DNA from: Microbacterium hominis NBRC 15708
GTDB taxonomy: Bacteria; Actinomycetota; Actinomycetes; Actinomycetales; Microbacteriaceae
Assembly (NCBI RefSeq): GCF_001592125.1
Contig: NZ_BCWI01000023.1
Coordinates: forward strand, 1-64,000
Reading direction: 5' to 3'
Length of the DNA: 64,000 nt
Position 1 is the first letter of the stretch, and each line of letters opens with the position of its first letter. The notes beneath the pieces are model-generated. The model did not search any database, was not told the origin of the DNA, and saw nothing but the letters and a program-made list of their open reading frames with translations. The translations under genes were made by a program, and so were the position numbers. This document shows, piece by piece, positions 46,851 to 55,913 of this stretch.

Positions 46851-48238
46851 GCCGTCGTCCTTTCGAGCGGGGCGGGAGTCGATCGCGGAGGGGGTGTCGC
46901 GGTGCGGGGCGGCGCCGGTGTGCGCAGCTGTGCGGACGGTTGCTCAGCGACTCGCGTGCCCGACGGCAAGGGCGATGCCTGGACCGGGGCGGCGCCTTCG
47001 GCCTGGCCCATCGCTGATGCTCCGGCGGCATTGCCGAGCTTGGGGCCTGCGGCGGCTGCTTTGCCGACCACCTGGGCGCCGACGACGACCGCGGCGGCGG
47101 GGCCGGCCGCCGCCGCGGCGCCTGAGGCACCGGCGCCCGTAGCGGCACCGGATGATCCCGCACCGGTGGCCGCCCCCGACGCCCCCGCGCCGGCTCCGGA
47201 CCCGGCGGCGGTGCCCCCGGCGCCGGATGCGGCGGTCGTGGACGCTCCTCCCGACTGGCCACCGCCGTCGAGGATCGACTTGGCCGACTGCGCCGTCCCG
47301 GGTGTCACCGGCACGGGCACGGGGCGGTTGAGTGCACCCTTTGCCTCTTGCTCGGTCGACATCGCGTGGTACATGTCGACGCCGACGAAGGAGATGAACT
47401 TGTAGGTCATATACGGGGCGAAGGCTGCGACGAGCATGAGCACGACGCCGGCGACCGGGTCGCTGATGGAGGCGAGGTCCAGATCGATCGGTGCGGCGGC
47501 CTGGTTGATCGCGACGAGGAACAGCACAACGAGGACGAGCTTCGAGAAGACGAGGGCGACGACGAACGCGACCCATTTGCCGAACCAACCGCGGGCAGCA
47601 TCCCACGAGAATCCGGCGAGGGCGATCGGGGCGAACACGATCGCCACCAGCAGCAGAGCTTTGCGGATGAGGAGCGAGAACCACACGATCGCGGTCGCGG
47701 CGATCGCGAGCCCACCGAGGAATATGGTCATGATCGCGCCGACGCCGGGGCTTGCGATGTTGATCGCGACGAGCCCGGTCGCCATCAGAGCGATCCGGTC
47801 ACCCATCCCTTCCATCGTGTTCCCCGTTGCTTGGACGATCCCGATCGCCAGCTGATCCGTGATTTCGAGCAGGGTCGCGGTGAGGGCGATCGCGACGAAC
47901 GATCCGAGCACGGACTTGCCGAGGCCCACGGCAGCTCGTGACAGCGCGGTCGGGTCGCGGTGCGCGAGCCCGGTGATCAGTTGCAGGCAGAAGAACACCA
48001 GCATGACGAACAGGGCGACGCCAAAGAGCAGGTTGTAGACCTGCACGTACTGGGCTCCGGTGACGTCGACGAGGGTGGTCGTATCGAACACCGTCCAGAC
48101 GGCTTGAAAGAACCACGCCGCCGTCGACGCGAGTGTGTGTGCGAGCCAGTCGAAGGGCGCGGCGACGAGAGAGGTGACCCCTGCTCCTACGGCTTGACAT
48201 ACCTCGGCGATTGCCGGGATGTCGCACACGCCATCCAC
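46847..48238 (-). CDS. VirB6/TrbL-like channel protein
   Basis: A 463-residue polytopic membrane protein with about seven hydrophobic segments (for example YNLLFGVALFVMLVFFCLQL, FVVALVFSKLVLVVLFLVAI). Two N-terminal cysteines (VCDIPAIAEVC) may form an external disulfide. The C-terminal 150 residues are a low-complexity Gly/Ala/Ser/Pro tail. GTG 48238 is in frame; ATG 48234 is not. Confidence 0.85.
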   Translation of the reverse strand: MDGVCDIPAIAEVCQAVGAGVTSLVAAPFDWLAHTLASTAAWFFQAVWTVFDTTTLVDVTGAQYVQVYNLLFGVALFVMLVFFCLQLITGLAHRDPTALSRAAVGLGKSVLGSFVAIALTATLLEITDQLAIGIVQATGNTMEGMGDRIALMATGLVAINIASPGVGAIMTIFLGGLAIAATAIVWFSLLIRKALLLVAIVFAPIALAGFSWDAARGWFGKWVAFVVALVFSKLVLVVLFLVAINQAAAPIDLDLASISDPVAGVVLMLVAAFAPYMTYKFISFVGVDMYHAMSTEQEAKGALNRPVPVPVTPGTAQSAKSILDGGGQSGGASTTAASGAGGTAAGSGAGAGASGAATGAGSSGAATGAGASGAAAAAGPAAAVVVGAQVVGKAAAAGPKLGNAAGASAMGQAEGAAPVQASPLPSGTRVAEQPSAQLRTPAPPRTATPPPRSTPAPLERTTA

Positions 48239-48271
48239 GCGGGTCGTCCTTCCCGATCGGTCGCGCCCTGC

Positions 48272-48541
48272 TCAGACGGACTGGCCGACGCCCCAGAAGA
48301 AGTTCACGAGCGTGACCGACGCGCCGCAGATGATGGCCGCGCCGCACGCCACGAGAACGCCGAGCTTGCCGCGAGATGCGAGGTGCGGGTTCGAGGAGTT
48401 CGCTCCGTACCCCCACGCAACGGCGGCGATGATAAGGGCGAGGACCGCGAGGATGAGCCCGACGGTCATCACTGCGCCGACGATCACGCGGAGTTGCTCG
48501 ATGCCGGGAAGTCCCGACGCGTTGGGGTCGATGTCGATCAT
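48272..48541 (-). CDS. small membrane protein, DUF6112/TrbC-like (copy 1)
   Basis: An 89-residue protein with two hydrophobic helices and a short loop (RVIVGAVMTVGLILAVLALI, then LVACGAAIICGASVTLVNFF). It resembles its neighbour at 48637 in layout and end (NFFWGVGQ vs NFLLGVGQ). Small two-helix proteins here are candidates for the VirB2-like pilin or a channel part. ATG 48541 has the ribosome site AAGGAG upstream. Confidence 0.75.
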   Translation of the reverse strand: MIDIDPNASGLPGIEQLRVIVGAVMTVGLILAVLALIIAAVAWGYGANSSNPHLASRGKLGVLVACGAAIICGASVTLVNFFWGVGQSV

Positions 48542-48636
48542 GACGGTGCTCCTTGTCTGCGCAGAAAGAACTTGCGTACAAGGTGCGTGCGGCATCCCCG
48601 CGGTCGAGCGATCCCGCTTTCACGCGCGTGCTCGGC

Positions 48637-48903
48637 TCAGAGTTGTTGGCCGACCCCGAGGAGGAAGTTCATCCACCCGACACCCGCGCCGGCGAGCACT
48701 GCCGCGCCGATGGCAACGAACAGCCCCGCGCGGGCTCGCTGGGACGACTGGTAGTTCCCGCTCGCCGACGCTACCGCCCAGGTGACGGCACAGACGAGGA
48801 TCGCGAGCACCGCGAACACGAGAACGTACATGAGGAGCGCGCCGACGATGGCGCGGAGCTCACCCGCACTGCCCACTGCTCCCAAGTCAGGGAAGATGTC
48901 CAT
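48637..48903 (-). CDS. small membrane protein, DUF6112/TrbC-like (copy 2)
   Basis: An 88-residue paralogue of the preceding protein: MDIFPDLGAVGSAGELRAIV, a hydrophobic helix, a polar loop (SGNYQSSQRARAG), a second helix and the end NFLLGVGQQL. The duplication suggests a two-subunit structure. It follows the M23 gene by 10 bp. Confidence 0.75.
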   Translation of the reverse strand: MDIFPDLGAVGSAGELRAIVGALLMYVLVFAVLAILVCAVTWAVASASGNYQSSQRARAGLFVAIGAAVLAGAGVGWMNFLLGVGQQL

Positions 48904-48913
48904 TCCAATCACC

Positions 48914-50080
48914 TCACGCGCACACCGCAAGGCCAGAAGTGGCGGCATCCAGGCCTTCGGCGCCGTGCTGGGCGAGCCACGTGTTGGAGTCGATTGATGA
49001 CTTGAATGAGCCGCCCGGGCGGATCTCGAAGTGCAGGTGCGACCCCGTGGATTTGCCGGATGATCCGACGTCGCCGATGTGCTCGCCCGCAGTGACACGT
49101 TCGCCGACTGACACGTGGATGCCGGTTGCCCACATGTGGGCGTATGCCGACGCGACCCGTTCGCCGCCGACCGTGTGTTCGATGAGGATCAGGTTTCCGT
49201 ACCCGCCGTTCGGGCCGGCCCACGTGACCACCCCGTCCGCGATCGCCAGGATCGGCGTGCGGTCGGCTGCCGCGTAGTCGGTGCCCGCATGGAACGCCTG
49301 CAGGCCGGTCACCGGGTCGGTGCGCGTACCGAAACCACTCGCCCGCACCCACGTGTCACTTGGCAAGGGGAACACGACTCGGGTGGTCTCCGGCACCGAA
49401 TCGAGCGGTGTGCTTCCCGTGTTCGACGATGCGGGCGGTCGGGTCAGCGCCGAGATGATCGCCTCGGCGACGGGCTGGTAACGCTGGTATCGGTCAGGGA
49501 ACGCCGAGCGTTCGACGGCCTGCGCCGCTGCACCGGGATCTGCGGACTGCCAGCCCGCAATGTCGAGGAGCCCGGCGGGTGAGGGGAAGTTGGGTCCGGT
49601 TTCGCCGCCGAAGAACGCGCGCGCCTGGTACTTCGGATCCATTAGCTGGTCGACGCTGCCCCAGCCCGAGGTCGGCCGCATCTGGAACAGGCCGAGTGAG
49701 TCGTGGTCGCCCCCGACGCCGTCGTGGGGCAGGTCGAGGGATGCCGGGTGGGCGGCATTCGCCAGCATCCGCAGGGTCGACTCGGTGAGCGCGGCCATCA
49801 ACGCAATGAGCACGCCCTGCCGTCCAACGCCCTCGATGCCGCTGCCTGTTGTAATGATCGTCGCGGCATGCGTGAGCTGCGTGTGGCCCAGCGTCACCGA
49901 TACGCCGTCGCTGCGCACCGCGGTGAGTCTCTCCGGGACGCCTGTCACCACCAGCCCGCCACCGGCCTGACACGTTGCCAAAGCCGCAGTCGAGAAGACG
50001 AGCGGAACCGCGATCAGGCCAGCGAGCGGCAACGCAAGCACGGCGATACCGAGAAGGATCAGGAGCTTCTTCATGCTCAT
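48914..50080 (-). CDS. lysozyme-like + M23 peptidase, VirB1-type cell-wall hydrolase
   Basis: A 388-residue exported protein. A signal/anchor segment (KKLLILLGIAVLALPLAGLI) is followed by a lysozyme-like domain with the Glu in LMAALTESTLR and GGDHDSLGLFQMRPTSGWGS. A C-terminal M23 metallopeptidase has zinc ligands in AFHAGTDYAAA and SHLHFEIRPG. It opens peptidoglycan for the transfer channel. Confidence 0.88.
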   Translation of the reverse strand: MSMKKLLILLGIAVLALPLAGLIAVPLVFSTAALATCQAGGGLVVTGVPERLTAVRSDGVSVTLGHTQLTHAATIITTGSGIEGVGRQGVLIALMAALTESTLRMLANAAHPASLDLPHDGVGGDHDSLGLFQMRPTSGWGSVDQLMDPKYQARAFFGGETGPNFPSPAGLLDIAGWQSADPGAAAQAVERSAFPDRYQRYQPVAEAIISALTRPPASSNTGSTPLDSVPETTRVVFPLPSDTWVRASGFGTRTDPVTGLQAFHAGTDYAAADRTPILAIADGVVTWAGPNGGYGNLILIEHTVGGERVASAYAHMWATGIHVSVGERVTAGEHIGDVGSSGKSTGSHLHFEIRPGGSFKSSIDSNTWLAQHGAEGLDAATSGLAVCA

Positions 50081-50086
50081 GCCCCG

Positions 50087-50767
50087 TCAAGGGAGCGGGT
50101 GGTCCACCTCAGAGAGCCGAAGCAGGCGGCACACGTCGAAGCTCGGCTCGCACGCGATGAAGAGCGTGAACGTGATCGGTCGCGACGACTCTTGCGGCTG
50201 TGTTCCCACGACGCCGGCGCGGTTTCGCGTTCCCTTGACCGTGTACGCGATCGTCCCCGGAAGCAGCTGCCCTGGTGCCGCTTGAGCTTCTGCCTCGGTC
50301 CAGGATGCCGGGACGAAGACCTCATCGATGGTGAGCCACTGCCGGGTGCTGTAGGTGCGCAGGGTCGACCAGGCCGCCGCGGTCGGCAGGTAGCTGCGAA
50401 CGTCGGCAGCAAGTCCCGCGGTCTCCGTACCCGAAGGATCCCCGGCATCGACGACGACCTGCGCGTGGTCGGCCGGGGTGAAGTCGGTCGCAGTGTCCCA
50501 GTCGATGAGAGCGCGAGCGGCATCGCGTGCGAAGGACTCGGCATTCGTCGTCGATCGGATGGGGGGAAGTGTGGCGCTCGGGGATGTCGGACCCGCAACG
50601 CTGGTCGAGGGGGAAGAAGGCGTCGGATCACCGGCGGTCGCCGGCGTGGTGGGTGCCGGTGCCAGCACGAGTCCGTACAGGCCGACACCGACGAGGGCGG
50701 CCAGAACAGCGAACCCGATCGAGACGAGCACGACGAGACGCTTTCGGGGGCGATCAGTTGCGGTCAT
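50087..50767 (-). CDS. membrane-anchored TcpC/VirB8-like conjugation protein
   Basis: A 226-residue protein with one N-terminal membrane helix (RLVVLVSIGFAVLAALVGVG), a Pro/Ser/Thr linker and an NTF2-like external domain (DARALI..., TRQWLTIDEVFVPASWTEAE). Position between ParB and the cell-wall hydrolase fits a VirB8-like scaffold. It overlaps the ParB gene by 4 bp. Confidence 0.65.
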   Translation of the reverse strand: MTATDRPRKRLVVLVSIGFAVLAALVGVGLYGLVLAPAPTTPATAGDPTPSSPSTSVAGPTSPSATLPPIRSTTNAESFARDAARALIDWDTATDFTPADHAQVVVDAGDPSGTETAGLAADVRSYLPTAAAWSTLRTYSTRQWLTIDEVFVPASWTEAEAQAAPGQLLPGTIAYTVKGTRNRAGVVGTQPQESSRPITFTLFIACEPSFDVCRLLRLSEVDHPLP

Positions 50768-51777
50768 GAGGCGATCTCTTGTGTGAGCTGGGCGCGTGCC
50801 CTCCGTAGCGCCGCGAAGAACTCCACCGTCGCGGTGAGCGTCGATTCGAACCGCTCCAGCTGCTCGTCAGTCAGTCCGGTCGCCACAGCATCGACGTCGA
50901 AGTGGGTCCACCACTGATCGAGGTCCTCCCACACCCGCACGAAGGCCCGGACGGGGAAGACATGCGCGGACGCAGCACGAGCGCGGTTCGCTCGGCGACC
51001 GCGCTTGGCTTCCCTAACCCGTGCAAGTGCCGCGTTCGCCAATTGCTCGAGTTCGTCGGGAGGTTCGAAGTCGTCCGGTGCCTCGAAGTCCTCGAACTGC
51101 TGTGGCGGCTCGGGATCTATGAACTCACGGATCCGTGCGTGGGCCGCAGTGACGCTTCCGCCCTGGTCGATGAGTCGCAGCTCCTCGGCGGCCCTCTCCT
51201 TGAGCACGGGGTCGGCGACCGGGTTGGCGACAAAGCGTTGCAGTTCGGCGATGCGTTCCAGCGTCGTGTACGACGCGCGGCCCGTGACCATCTGCGCGGC
51301 TTGCGTGCGGGTCTTGCCGGGCTTGAACTGCGGTGGTGCCACGGTGGCACCACCGCCCTTTCCGCCCTGCGGATCCGGACCACCGAAGCGCGTCGCGACC
51401 TGGCGGCGAGCCGCGTCGTCGGTGATGTAGGTCTTCAACTCGGTGTACAGCGCCGCGGCCTCGGTCGGCGTGAGCGGCTTGTGCAGGACGTTCTCAGCCT
51501 GCTCGGCCAGCAGTTCTGCGAGGCGATCCGAGATCCCGGCTCGCACCCACACTTTGATCGTCTTCTCGCCCAGCCGCTTCAGGGCTTCGAGCCGTCGTGC
51601 GCCGCACACCAGCACGCCTTCGGGTGTCACCGTGATCGGCTGCAGCAGCCCGTCACGGGTGATCGACTGGGCGAGCTCATCGATATCGCCGTACTCGCTG
51701 CGGTGACGCCTCCCGACGATGATCGACTCGATCGATCGTTCGAGCTCGATGTGGCCGACGCTTGTTCCCATGGTCAC
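50764..51777 (-). CDS. ParB/Srx-type DNA-binding protein
   Basis: A 337-residue protein. The ParB N domain is seen in RRHRSEYGDIDELAQSITRD and VCGARRLEALKRLG; an HTH follows (LTPTEAAALYTELK). The C-terminal part is acidic (FEDFEAPDDFEPPDELEQ) and then basic. It probably stabilises the element or regulates transfer. No ParA partner is nearby. Confidence 0.85.
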   Translation of the reverse strand: MTMGTSVGHIELERSIESIIVGRRHRSEYGDIDELAQSITRDGLLQPITVTPEGVLVCGARRLEALKRLGEKTIKVWVRAGISDRLAELLAEQAENVLHKPLTPTEAAALYTELKTYITDDAARRQVATRFGGPDPQGGKGGGATVAPPQFKPGKTRTQAAQMVTGRASYTTLERIAELQRFVANPVADPVLKERAAEELRLIDQGGSVTAAHARIREFIDPEPPQQFEDFEAPDDFEPPDELEQLANAALARVREAKRGRRANRARAASAHVFPVRAFVRVWEDLDQWWTHFDVDAVATGLTDEQLERFESTLTATVEFFAALRRARAQLTQEIAS

Positions 51778-52673
51778 CGCCTCGATCGCTCGTTAGGGGC
51801 GGTGAGACTGACCGCGAGGACGAGGTCGTCGTCTGTCAGAAGGGAACGCAGCGGTTCGCCGATCAGTAGCCGGAGCAGGATGCCGCGGCCCGCTGTGGTC
51901 CGTGCGACCTCTGGTTCCGGGTTGCCGAGGACGGCGCGCAGCAGCCCGTTCCACGATGCTGACGACAGGTCGAGGAGTGTTCGTCCGTGGACGTCGCGGC
52001 GCAGGGACTCCCACGCGGTCGCGCGGGAGGGAACTTCGCTGAGCCGGGCGCAGATGTACTCCATGGCGGTGCGGGCGGGCGTGCGCGGCCAGCCGAGGAG
52101 TGCCATGAACGCGATCGCGTTCTCGACCGCCTCAGTGATGCCGACACCGTCGGATGTGGTCCCGTCAGCCGCGGAGTCTCCGGCGGGATCCACCCGAAGC
52201 GCCGGGTGGTAGTCACTCAAGGGGTTCTCTCGGTCGCTAAATCGCTCGGGGTCGTGGAACGACGAGAACTCTGGCCTGCGCGCCTGGTACACCGAGCACA
52301 GCAGGCCGTTCGCACGTTCTTCGGCGATCAGCGTCACTTGCACCGCTCTGGTGACCACTGCCCAGGGATCTTCGGCATTGCGCACCGCGGCCGAGCGCAT
52401 CGCATCGAAGGCGGCCGCGGCTGCGTCCCAGGGATCGAGCCCGTGCTTGCGGGCGAGCTTCGCGTACCGCCGGACGACGTGCCGCATGAGTGCTGCCGCT
52501 TCTGCGTCGCGGCGCCACGCGCCGTGATCTTGGTCGGCGAGGCGAGTCAGCAGGTCGCGCAGACCTTCCGAGCTTTCAAAGGCGGCTGGCGCCTCCGCCG
52601 GCTCGGAAGCGACCGCTGTAAGCGGCGGGCGCTCAGTTGCGTCGACGGCCGGCTGGGAAGTCTGGGGTGACAT
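51774..52673 (-). CDS. hypothetical element protein
   Basis: A 299-residue helical protein without membrane segments. The start ATG 52673 (MSPQTSQPAVDATERPPLTA) gives a Pro/Ala-rich tail followed by helices such as LMRHVVRRYAKLARKHGLDP. Overlaps the ParB gene by 4 bp. No domain recognised. Confidence 0.65.
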   Translation of the reverse strand: MSPQTSQPAVDATERPPLTAVASEPAEAPAAFESSEGLRDLLTRLADQDHGAWRRDAEAAALMRHVVRRYAKLARKHGLDPWDAAAAAFDAMRSAAVRNAEDPWAVVTRAVQVTLIAEERANGLLCSVYQARRPEFSSFHDPERFSDRENPLSDYHPALRVDPAGDSAADGTTSDGVGITEAVENAIAFMALLGWPRTPARTAMEYICARLSEVPSRATAWESLRRDVHGRTLLDLSSASWNGLLRAVLGNPEPEVARTTAGRGILLRLLIGEPLRSLLTDDDLVLAVSLTAPNERSRR

Positions 52674-52683
52674 GGCAACCTCG

Positions 52684-53094
52684 CTACCGACCGATTCCCG
52701 AGCGGCGGACGGCGCGATGGACCGTGCGACTGTTGCCGAATGCCTCCGCTGGCGGGAGGTGAAGAGCCCGTTCGCGGATCGCGCGGCGAGTGCTCGCAAC
52801 TCCCTGAGTGGGAAGCGAGCGCATTCTGCGAGCGAGGGAGGATTCGAGGTCGATGCCCTGACCCGCCACCCGCCCGGTGACGGCGGGAACGAGTTCCGTG
52901 GGCCGCATCCACACGACTTCGCTGCGAACTCGTTCGCTCCCGTTCAGCACGAGCGGCTGCTTCGCGAGTGACGGATCGCCGTGCCGCGCGAGCTCTGAGA
53001 CTTCGTCGGAGGCCCGCTTGTTGACGAGTTCTCTCTCTGCGGTATCCACACCAAGCGGCGCGTGGGGGTGTTCGACGTGTTCGTATTCGTTCAT
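52684..53094 (-). CDS. hypothetical element protein
   Basis: A 136-residue hydrophilic protein (MNEYEHVEHPHAPLGVDTAE at the start, a basic C-terminal half). It is coupled to the DUF2637 gene by a 4-bp overlap. No domain recognised. Confidence 0.6.
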   Translation of the reverse strand: MNEYEHVEHPHAPLGVDTAERELVNKRASDEVSELARHGDPSLAKQPLVLNGSERVRSEVVWMRPTELVPAVTGRVAGQGIDLESSLARRMRSLPTQGVASTRRAIRERALHLPPAEAFGNSRTVHRAVRRSGIGR

Positions 53095-53747
53095 GGCGTG
53101 GCTCCCTTCTGAACCTCAGGTGTGCGGATCGTCCCCGCGAACCATCGGCCGACTGTCGACGGGTGCACTCCGGTGGCACTCGCGATCTCCTTGTTCGACA
53201 TCCCGCGCTGACGCATCACCACGGCGATGTCCTTGCGGGCACCCTGCTCCGAAACGTCCATCGGCGGGCGGAGCTGCATGATTTCCGTGGAAAGGTCTCG
53301 TGCCGCCTCACCTGTGGAGGACACGTCAAAACGGAATCGCTGAGTGAGGACAACGGTGAGGTGCGTGATCGCGAGCAGCACCAGCGGAGGGACTGCGGCG
53401 ACGGATGCGGCGAGCACGGGTGGCACATCGGCATCGGCTGCGACGATCGCGTGGATCGAGTTCGCGGTGACCGACACTGCGGCACCGGCCACCAGCAGCA
53501 TCCACGGATACCACGCACCCCGTTGCCCGGCGAGCGCGACGACGGCGACGGTTCCGACGACGATGATCCCGTCCACGATGAGCGGCCACGCCCAGGCTTG
53601 CGTCGGTGCGATCCCGGAGCGGCGTGCGAGATCCGCGAGAGAAGTGAAGGACAACCAGAACGCGCCGGCGGCGATGAAGACTGTGCCGATGATGGCCGTC
53701 CACACCGCAGACCGCGCCGATCGCAGGTCCGTGGTGCCGGGGATCAT
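53091..53747 (-). CDS. DUF2637-type membrane protein with C-terminal HTH
   Basis: A 218-residue protein: four hydrophobic helices (VWTAIIGTVFIAAGAFWLSF to PPLVLLAITHLTVVLTQ) typical of DUF2637, known from actinobacterial plasmids and elements (SpdB-like spread proteins). A cytoplasmic HTH follows (MSNKEIASATGVHPSTVGRW). This pairing points to DNA contact at the membrane during transfer. Confidence 0.8.
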   Translation of the reverse strand: MIPGTTDLRSARSAVWTAIIGTVFIAAGAFWLSFTSLADLARRSGIAPTQAWAWPLIVDGIIVVGTVAVVALAGQRGAWYPWMLLVAGAAVSVTANSIHAIVAADADVPPVLAASVAAVPPLVLLAITHLTVVLTQRFRFDVSSTGEAARDLSTEIMQLRPPMDVSEQGARKDIAVVMRQRGMSNKEIASATGVHPSTVGRWFAGTIRTPEVQKGATP

Positions 53748-54634
53748 AGGGCTATCTCCCCGTTGAGCGCGCGGGAACCTGTGCTTCCCGCGCGGATGCG
53801 AAAGGGCGCCACCTGCCCCACCACCGTTCGGTACGCGGAGCGGATCGTCGCCACGATCTCGGCCTGGTGCAGCCCCGCGCGTTCGGCTGCCGGCCCGAGC
53901 GCGTGGCGCGCGTTCTGATCGGTGATCCCGTTCTCCGCGAGCCGGCAGGCGGCCCAGTACAGGGCACGGTTCCGCTCGCCCTCTCCACGAGTAGCCAGCC
54001 AGGACGCGATTCGTTCGACGTCGACCTCGCGTTCGGCCCCCGCAGGTGCCCGGATGGCTGGCGTCGGCCGCGGGTCCAGGAACTGTCGAAGTGCGGCGCC
54101 GTCGATAGGGGCGGCATCCCCACGTCCGGCACCGATCAGCTCACATGTCGACCTGTTGCCTTCGAACAGCACCTGCGACGGCGGCACGATGACGTAGGCG
54201 CCCTCGCCGCGGAAGCCGATGCCGGCACAGGCGGCCTGCCACGACGGCTGAACACGGTCGGGTTCCGCGGGGTAATAGGCATGCATCCCACCGGACGCCG
54301 TCTTGACCAGCGCCTGCCAGCGGTCGACGAGACCCTCCCGCCGCGCGAGCTCGAACGCGGCGAACCCCCGCACCCGACCGTGCACGTCTATGTCGACGAC
54401 TTCGATACCGGAAGCCCGTCCGGTCGGCATGCCGATGTTCGCCTGGGGCCACCGCGCCCACCATCGGGCGACCTGGTCGCTGTCAGAGGTGGCGTCATGG
54501 AACCCGTGCTCGGTGAGCGGGCGCTTCTCTGCGGGCTTGCAGGGGAAGATCGGTACTCCGGCTGCAGAGAGCCTCTCCGCTCCCTCGCGCGGTGAGAGGC
54601 CGATCACTCCGGCGAACAGCGCGACGGTATCCAT
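53744..54634 (-). CDS. bifunctional DNA primase/polymerase (AEP) domain protein
   Basis: A 296-residue protein with the prim-pol fold: GVPIFPCKPAEKRPLTEHGF, the metal-binding IEVVDIDVHG and LVKTASGGMHAYY. A small C-terminal helical domain (ENGITDQNARHALGPAAERA) follows. It lacks a helicase part, so it probably primes element replication together with host proteins. Confidence 0.88.
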   Translation of the reverse strand: MDTVALFAGVIGLSPREGAERLSAAGVPIFPCKPAEKRPLTEHGFHDATSDSDQVARWWARWPQANIGMPTGRASGIEVVDIDVHGRVRGFAAFELARREGLVDRWQALVKTASGGMHAYYPAEPDRVQPSWQAACAGIGFRGEGAYVIVPPSQVLFEGNRSTCELIGAGRGDAAPIDGAALRQFLDPRPTPAIRAPAGAEREVDVERIASWLATRGEGERNRALYWAACRLAENGITDQNARHALGPAAERAGLHQAEIVATIRSAYRTVVGQVAPFRIRAGSTGSRALNGEIAL

Positions 54635-55722
54635 CAGAGATCCCGGATCGAGGCTGTCGGGCGGTCGGAGGCGTGCCGATCGTTCGCGAAGCGGGCACGG
54701 CCGAAATGTTCAGCCCGACCCGCGGCGGTCGGCAGGTGGGCACCGTGCTGCGTCGCTCTTGTCAGACCGGGCGGGTCGCCCGACCCGACCTGCACTGTCG
54801 GCAGTGCTTCCAGGATCGCGACCGCTGTCGCCCGCACGCGCTCACCCGTTGCTTGCACGACTTCCACAGGCGTCTTTCCATCGACGGACGTCGCCCATGT
54901 CGCCACGTAGGGGATGGTGTATCCCGCAGTGTCGAGACCGCGGGCTGCTCCGATCATCAATGCGACGGACTCCGCTTCGACCTCGCCGATCCCGCGATGG
55001 AGCACGGCATCCGGGTTGTCGGGGCCGTGCAGCATGACGTGGGCCAGTTCGTGAGCGAGCGTCTTCGTGCGCGCGGCCGGATCCATGTCGGCCCGTACGG
55101 CGACGCTCCGGGTGAGGTAATCAGTCATGCCGTTGGCTCCGCCGAGTTCGTGACCGCTCGCAACAGTGCGCAGCGAGTACCCATGACTGCGCACCAAGGA
55201 CGCCAGCCCATCCCAGAGGCCTTCCGGGGCGTCTCCCGCGAGCAACTTCGGAGTCGGCCGGTGCGGGATCGGCGCGCCGCTCGTCTGCGAGGCATCCCAC
55301 ACGTATGTGGGCCGCACGCCAACAAGCCGTGAACGTACGACGTCGTTGGGCCTGGCAGACTCGCGGGGTGCGAGACGACGCCCCGACTCCGCAACCTGCG
55401 GGGTGGGCGAGGCGAACCGCGCGAGGATCGGCGCGAAGATCATGTAGCCGGTCTGGCCGCGGTCGACCGACCTCCCGAGAGCAAGCCACTGCCGAAACCC
55501 TGCGACGTGCGTCGGCGCCGGTTCCGTTACCCGCCCCTGCTCGAATGCTGTCAGGTGCTGCAGCCAGATCAGCATCGTGTTGTTGAACGAACGAGCGCGG
55601 AATCGAGCAGCGAACTCGAGAGCCCGAACCCAGTCGCCGCCCGTCACTAGCGTGGCCACGGCTTCCGCGAGTTGCGCGTGTAGCCGTTCAAGCTTCGCCT
55701 CAGTGAGGTCCTTGCGAGTCAT
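54634..55722 (-). CDS. ArdC-like antirestriction / metallopeptidase protein
   Basis: A 362-residue protein. The N-terminal ssDNA-binding ArdC part (FNNTMLIWLQHLTAFEQGRV, FRQWLALGRSVDRGQTGYMI) is followed by a zinc peptidase domain with HELAH in KTLAHELAHVMLHG and a distant Glu in EVEAESVALMIG. Protects incoming DNA from restriction in relatives. First gene of the leftward operon; TGATG-type overlap with the primase gene. Confidence 0.88.
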   Translation of the reverse strand: MTRKDLTEAKLERLHAQLAEAVATLVTGGDWVRALEFAARFRARSFNNTMLIWLQHLTAFEQGRVTEPAPTHVAGFRQWLALGRSVDRGQTGYMIFAPILARFASPTPQVAESGRRLAPRESARPNDVVRSRLVGVRPTYVWDASQTSGAPIPHRPTPKLLAGDAPEGLWDGLASLVRSHGYSLRTVASGHELGGANGMTDYLTRSVAVRADMDPAARTKTLAHELAHVMLHGPDNPDAVLHRGIGEVEAESVALMIGAARGLDTAGYTIPYVATWATSVDGKTPVEVVQATGERVRATAVAILEALPTVQVGSGDPPGLTRATQHGAHLPTAAGRAEHFGRARFANDRHASDRPTASIRDL

Positions 55723-55913
55723 GGTAAGGGCGCCTCCTCCGTCTCAGCCGGCTTTGGCGGCTTCGTGTGGGAGGTACGCGTCAACTCACCGTCGCGTCGG
55801 CGGCAGGCGGGGGAGTGGACATCGGGGGTATGCGTACATAGGTGCACCATACGCCTCGTGTGCTGAATTAGGTAGCAACGGGTGCGGAATGCGTATAGCG
55901 ATACCCTGCTGTC
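55723..55913. promoter_or_regulatory. divergent control region of the conjugative element
   Basis: This gap separates the leftward transfer operon from the rightward repressor gene. Three GCGTA-type words occur: TATGCGTACATA (about 55829), CCATACGCC (about 55846) and AATGCGTATAGC (about 55888). GTATAGCGATAC (55892-55903) is a short inverted repeat. They are candidate operators for the adjacent repressor. Confidence 0.45.
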
